Source: Leptothrix sp. (in: b-proteobacteria)
GTDB lineage: Bacteria; Pseudomonadota; Gammaproteobacteria; Burkholderiales; Burkholderiaceae_C
Direction: 5' to 3'
DNA: 64,000 nucleotides
Assembly: GCA_013822685.1 (NCBI GenBank)
Contig: PNKV01000005.1
Coordinates: 1 to 64,000 of the forward strand
The translations under genes were made by a program, and so were the position numbers. The notes beneath the pieces are model-generated. The model made no database searches, was not told the origin of the DNA, and saw only the letters and a program-made list of their open reading frames with translations. Shown here piece after piece: positions 60,726 through 64,000 of the stretch (the stretch's first letter is position 1; every line of letters begins with the position of its first letter).

Positions 60726-61873
60726 TCTGCCAGCGCGCGGCCCATGATCACGTTTTCTTCGATGTGGGCGCCAACCGTTTCGAAGTCACCGCTGATGCGC
60801 ACGATGACGGTGTTCTGCTTGGGCAGCACATGGATGGCCTGGCCAAAGACGCCCAAAGCAGAGAAGTCATTGCGCTCGCCTTCCAGCGCCCACCAGTGGT
60901 AGCCGAATCCATAAAGGCCCAACTTGTTGCCATTGACAGGCACGGCGTGCCAATTGGTGGGATCACCGGCAAAGGTGGTGGAGCGGCGAACCCAGTCGCT
61001 TGACACGATCTGCCGGCCATGCAGGCGCCCCTCTTGTGCGTACAGAAGGCCGAACATCGCGTAGCTGCGTGTGGTCGCGTAAAGGCAGCAGAAGGTGAAG
61101 GTATCACCGCCTCGGTCAACGAGCACCTTGGCGCTGTTGGCCGTGCGCATGGGCTTCCAAAGCTTGAGCTCCAGGTAGCGCTGGTAGGGCATCCCGACGG
61201 CTTTCTCCAGCGCCATCGCGATGGCTTGGGAGTTGATGCTGGCGTATTGGTATTTGCTGCCGGGTGCATAGGCCTGCGTCAAGGCGGCGTCCGTCGTTTT
61301 CTCTCGCAAGCCGTAGCCCGAGCCGCCCAGGGTGTAGTAATCGGTGATGGTGTCCAGAAAGAGCTTGAAGCGATCGGCCTCTTCGTTGTAGGCGACGCCC
61401 GATGACATTTGCAAAGCCTGCTTGAAGGTCACGCCGGCAAAGCCATTGACGGCCAGTGCGGGCTCGTAGGCATCCATCCTGTCGTTCACCGAGCGGATGG
61501 TGCCTTCGTCGATGGCGATGCCCACCAGGGCCGAGAGCATTTGCTTGGCCATGGACCACGACTGGTGTTGCGAGGTTTTGCTGTACGGGAACTTGTTGTA
61601 CTCGTACACGATTTTGCCGTCTTTGATCACCAGCATGGCGCGGACCTTGGCATCGCTTTGGTACTCCGTCAGGCTTTTGCTCACGCCCTCGTAGGTGTAG
61701 CGCAAGCCAGAGATTGGCGCTTTGGGCGCAGCGGTGGGCAGGGTCACCGGGAAGGTGGTTTCGTCCACCACCTCGCGCGGCAACACCAACTCGGGCAGGA
61801 ACAGCGCGGGCGGCAGGGTTTGAGCCTGGGCCTGGCAAGCGACGATAAGCCCCAGCAGCAGTGTCTTCTTCAT
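60713..61873 (-). CDS. Exported serine hydrolase (beta-lactamase / NylB-like)
   Basis: A 386-aa protein with signal peptide MKKTLLLGLIVACQAQAQ. Penicillin-binding-type fold: nucleophile SMAK (QSWSMAKQML, SxxK), Tyr region near YQYASINSQ (YxS/N element), and GAHIEENVIMG near the C-terminus. Closest in pattern to 6-aminohexanoate-dimer hydrolase and class C-like esterases, so an ester or amide hydrolase rather than a resistance enzyme. ATG 61873 starts the signal peptide. Confidence 0.87.
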   Translation of the reverse strand: MKKTLLLGLIVACQAQAQTLPPALFLPELVLPREVVDETTFPVTLPTAAPKAPISGLRYTYEGVSKSLTEYQSDAKVRAMLVIKDGKIVYEYNKFPYSKTSQHQSWSMAKQMLSALVGIAIDEGTIRSVNDRMDAYEPALAVNGFAGVTFKQALQMSSGVAYNEEADRFKLFLDTITDYYTLGGSGYGLREKTTDAALTQAYAPGSKYQYASINSQAIAMALEKAVGMPYQRYLELKLWKPMRTANSAKVLVDRGGDTFTFCCLYATTRSYAMFGLLYAQEGRLHGRQIVSSDWVRRSTTFAGDPTNWHAVPVNGNKLGLYGFGYHWWALEGERNDFSALGVFGQAIHVLPKQNTVIVRISGDFETVGAHIEENVIMGRALADYLD

Positions 61874-61957
61874 CTCACGCCCTTTTAATAGAATGAGTAC
61901 AAATGTACGCATTCTATTTTGGCTAGCGAAGAGGTGTTTTCCCTGGGGCGGGCAGCT

Positions 61958-63205
61958 TCAGGTGGGCTGCTCGTCAACCGCGAACTTCATTTGCCCATGG
62001 TTGTGCAGGCGCTGGATCAGCTTGTCGGAGAAAATGCTGGCGGTGGTCCAGAAGCCGCCGGGCTTGTCAGTCTTGCTGATCTCCTGAGCCAGGCAGATGC
62101 CTGCTTCAGCTAGCATGCGTGAGGTGGCGTAGCAGGCCGGATCACCCTTGCCAGCAAGTCGAACGCGGACTGTCTGCCCTTGGTCGGTCTCGCCCGTCAG
62201 GCGCAGGTCAAAGGTGCATTTCTGGAGTGATTTGAGATTGGAGCCCTGGCCCGGCTTGGGCACCAGGAAGCGCTGCAGCAAGCGCCGTGTCCAGGGGGCG
62301 GCGGCCAGCGCGACGAAGGTGAGCATGACCCCTGTCACCACATAGGCGCCAATGAGGCCGAACACCGTGCGCCCCACCAGAATGGCTTCTTCGTATTTGA
62401 ACTTGGCGCCATAGCGTTGGCCTGACAAGGCATTGCTTCGGTGCACCACCCGGGTGTTGACACCGGCCATCACAAAAGCGGCCGTCCACTGTTTGAAGTC
62501 CTTGTCGTGCATGGGCAGGTAGGCTTCGTTCTGGACTTCACTGAAGCCATGGCCGGGTGGGCACAGCAGATACGGGTCTGCAAGCGCATCGCGAAAGTCT
62601 TTGTCTTTGGCCGCTTTGCCGATGAAGTCAATCGCCGTGGCGTAAGTGCCCCCCGGCGGATTGCCCCGCGCATGGAACACGCGCATCCTCACTTGGGTGC
62701 AAGGGGCGTTGAAGCGGCGCAGAGATTCGTTCTGCAGAAAATGAACGCCCATGTCAGAAGGGATCGAGTCAAAGCCGCAGAAGTTGACCAGCCTGGCACC
62801 CGTCTGCTGCGCTGTTTTCTCGTAGCGCTTGATCATCTCGGCCACCCACAAGGTCTCACCGGTGATGTCGCAGTAGTCGGTGCCTGTTTCGGCGCAGGCC
62901 TGGATCAGCTTCTCGCCATACAGCGCGAAAGGGCCGGCCGTGGTGATGACCACCTTAGCTTGCGCGCACAGGCGCTTGAGCTGGTCAAGGTGATCTGCGT
63001 CGGCAATGATGATGGGGACATCTTTGGCCGATGGCGTGATGTCGTCTCTCAACGCAGCGAGCTTGGCTTGTGAACGCCCCGCAATCGCCCAGGAGACTGA
63101 GCGGCCCACGCCGTAGACCTCCAAGAGATGCTGCACGACCAGCTTGCCCACGAAACTCGTGGCGCCAAAAATGACGACGTCAAATTGCTTCATGTTTGTG
63201 ACCAT
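61958..63205 (-). CDS. Saccharopine dehydrogenase-like membrane-associated oxidoreductase
   Basis: A 415-aa protein with an N-terminal Rossmann motif VVIFGATSFVGKLVVQHL, AIAGRSQAKL and TTAGPFALYGEKLIQACAETGTDYCDITGE, typical of the saccharopine-dehydrogenase/trans-acting enoyl reductase family. One hydrophobic stretch (FGLIGAYVVTGVMLTFVALAAAPW) near residue 290 suggests membrane association. It lies 12 bases after an AraC gene in the same direction, so they form an operon. Substrate probably a lipid or ketone, not lysine. Confidence 0.88.
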   Translation of the reverse strand: MVTNMKQFDVVIFGATSFVGKLVVQHLLEVYGVGRSVSWAIAGRSQAKLAALRDDITPSAKDVPIIIADADHLDQLKRLCAQAKVVITTAGPFALYGEKLIQACAETGTDYCDITGETLWVAEMIKRYEKTAQQTGARLVNFCGFDSIPSDMGVHFLQNESLRRFNAPCTQVRMRVFHARGNPPGGTYATAIDFIGKAAKDKDFRDALADPYLLCPPGHGFSEVQNEAYLPMHDKDFKQWTAAFVMAGVNTRVVHRSNALSGQRYGAKFKYEEAILVGRTVFGLIGAYVVTGVMLTFVALAAAPWTRRLLQRFLVPKPGQGSNLKSLQKCTFDLRLTGETDQGQTVRVRLAGKGDPACYATSRMLAEAGICLAQEISKTDKPGGFWTTASIFSDKLIQRLHNHGQMKFAVDEQPT

Positions 63206-63217
63206 GCGATGGCTTAC

Positions 63218-64000
63218 TCATGGCTCATGGTGGCTTGAAGTAGAAGGGGCTGGAGTCTGGCCAGAGCGCCGCTGCGATGGGGTCTGGCCGGTCACGCGTT
63301 TGAAGGCTCGGGTGAAGGCGGCGGCATCAGAAAACCCGGCGGCCTGGCTGATCTGGGTGATGGATTTGTCGGTTTCCAGCAGCAGGATCTCGGCAAACTC
63401 GACCCCCACTTCGGCCCTCAGTTGCGGGAAGCTGGTGCCTTCATCCTTGAGTCGCCGGCTCAGGGTTCGGGCCGACAGCGCCAAGTCTTTCACCAAGGCT
63501 TCGACATCCATGACCTGGTTTTGCCTGAGGGCGGCTTGCAGGCGCCGCCGCACCTCTTGCGTGATGGGCGTGACGTCGGTGCGGCTTTGGCTTTGCTGCT
63601 CCAAGGTGGCTTTCATCAGCATGTGCGATGCGCGGCTCGGTGCAATCAAGGGGATGTTCAAGTCCTGCTTGGAAAAGACCAGCTTGTTCTGCTTCGCGTT
63701 GAAAACGAACTTGAAGCCGAATGCGGCTTCGTAAGCGGCCGGATCACCGAGGGGGCTGTGCGTCAGGTTAACCACCAAACCAGAAACCGGGCGCGTCAGG
63801 AAAGGCACGATCTTCAGCGGTGCGGCCACCACGGTTTCGGTGAACAGGTCATGGACCTCGCCAAACTGGTACTTCGGCTCGATGATCATGTGCACCTCGT
63901 CACCCAAGTCTTGCCGGCGCATGACGTAGGCGGGCATCACCAACGAGGCGTATGTCAGGGCGCCCTGAAGTGCCTCCCCCAGCGTGGCCGACGTGATGGC
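63218..64000 (-). CDS. AraC-family regulator, 5' end outside window
   Basis: An open leftward frame runs from the right edge to a stop at 63218 (about 260 codons). The visible part has the OruR-type ligand domain (PAYVMRRQDLGDEVHMIIEP...HDLFTETVVAAPL) and a full C-terminal helix-turn-helix pair (MDVEALVKDLALSARTLSRRLKDEGTSFPQL; ITQISQAAGFSDAAAFTRAFKRVTGQTPSQRR in part). Likely regulates the following oxidoreductase gene. Confidence 0.88.
   Translation of the reverse strand, partial: AITSATLGEALQGALTYASLVMPAYVMRRQDLGDEVHMIIEPKYQFGEVHDLFTETVVAAPLKIVPFLTRPVSGLVVNLTHSPLGDPAAYEAAFGFKFVFNAKQNKLVFSKQDLNIPLIAPSRASHMLMKATLEQQSQSRTDVTPITQEVRRRLQAALRQNQVMDVEALVKDLALSARTLSRRLKDEGTSFPQLRAEVGVEFAEILLLETDKSITQISQAAGFSDAAAFTRAFKRVTGQTPSQRRSGQTPAPSTSSHHEP

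Noticed and set aside
1..64000. tRNA genes, rRNA genes or CRISPR arrays
   Set aside because: None seen; the repeated units found are island-end repeats, not evenly spaced arrays.

Overview
The window looks like an accessory region of a Burkholderiales chromosome (betaproteobacterium, high GC, Comamonadaceae-like gene content such as napEDABC with ccm and norCBQD). No rRNA, tRNA or CRISPR was seen. The main organising signal is a short sequence that occurs four times on the + strand (4565-4583, 24286-24309, 50366-50389, 60020-60043). It contains tgatcgagtgggagtgagg and reads as ..IEWE-stop, which is the C-terminal end of GMP synthase (guaA), a known integration target of genomic islands. I read the window as a stack of islands inserted one behind the other downstream of guaA, which would lie to the left.

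Unit 1 (1-4564): a tyrosine recombinase cut by the left edge, about 1.2 kb without recognised genes, a ParM/StbA actin-like gene with a small overlapping partner, and a PIN-like protein.

Unit 2 (4584-24285): a compact NAD / ADP-ribose module. Leftward: macro domain, NADAR and ADP-ribosylglycohydrolase (erasers). Rightward: SPFH protein, NAD-kinase-like protein, Tpt1/KptA RNA 2'-phosphotransferase, a small ART-like protein and DUF4291. Leftward again: pncA-like nicotinamidase, pncB, nadE and nadM-Nudix. An NrtR-type regulator is divergent from the salvage operon. Two matching 21-bp palindromes, one in each divergent promoter region, suggest that NrtR controls the whole module. One fits exactly between a -35 and a -10 box. 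The unit ends with a lipoprotein gene translationally coupled to nrtR and a five-gene operon of exported TPR, WG-repeat and small proteins.

Unit 3 (24310-50365): anaerobic nitrogen metabolism. It has a broken PAP2 phosphatase gene, nnrS divergent from a hemerythrin gene, a leftward 15-gene operon napEDABC-ccmABCDEFGHI-moaA, a rightward set (36-aa membrane peptide)-norCBQD, then fabI, a frameshifted maoC-pta fusion gene and ackA (acetyl-phosphate/acetate metabolism). Its right end holds debris: an integrase C-terminus and a broken AbiEi/AbiEii toxin-antitoxin pair.

Unit 4 (50390-60019): N-terminally truncated diguanylate cyclase, lipase plus lipase foldase, an AraC regulator, a type-B carboxylesterase with a hairpin over its ribosome binding site, two convergent paralogous metallo-beta-lactamase-fold proteins, a broken AraC gene and an IS3-family remnant. 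After the last repeat (60044-64000): TetR regulator, serine hydrolase, saccharopine-dehydrogenase-like protein and an AraC regulator cut by the right edge. This part may be the resumed chromosome.
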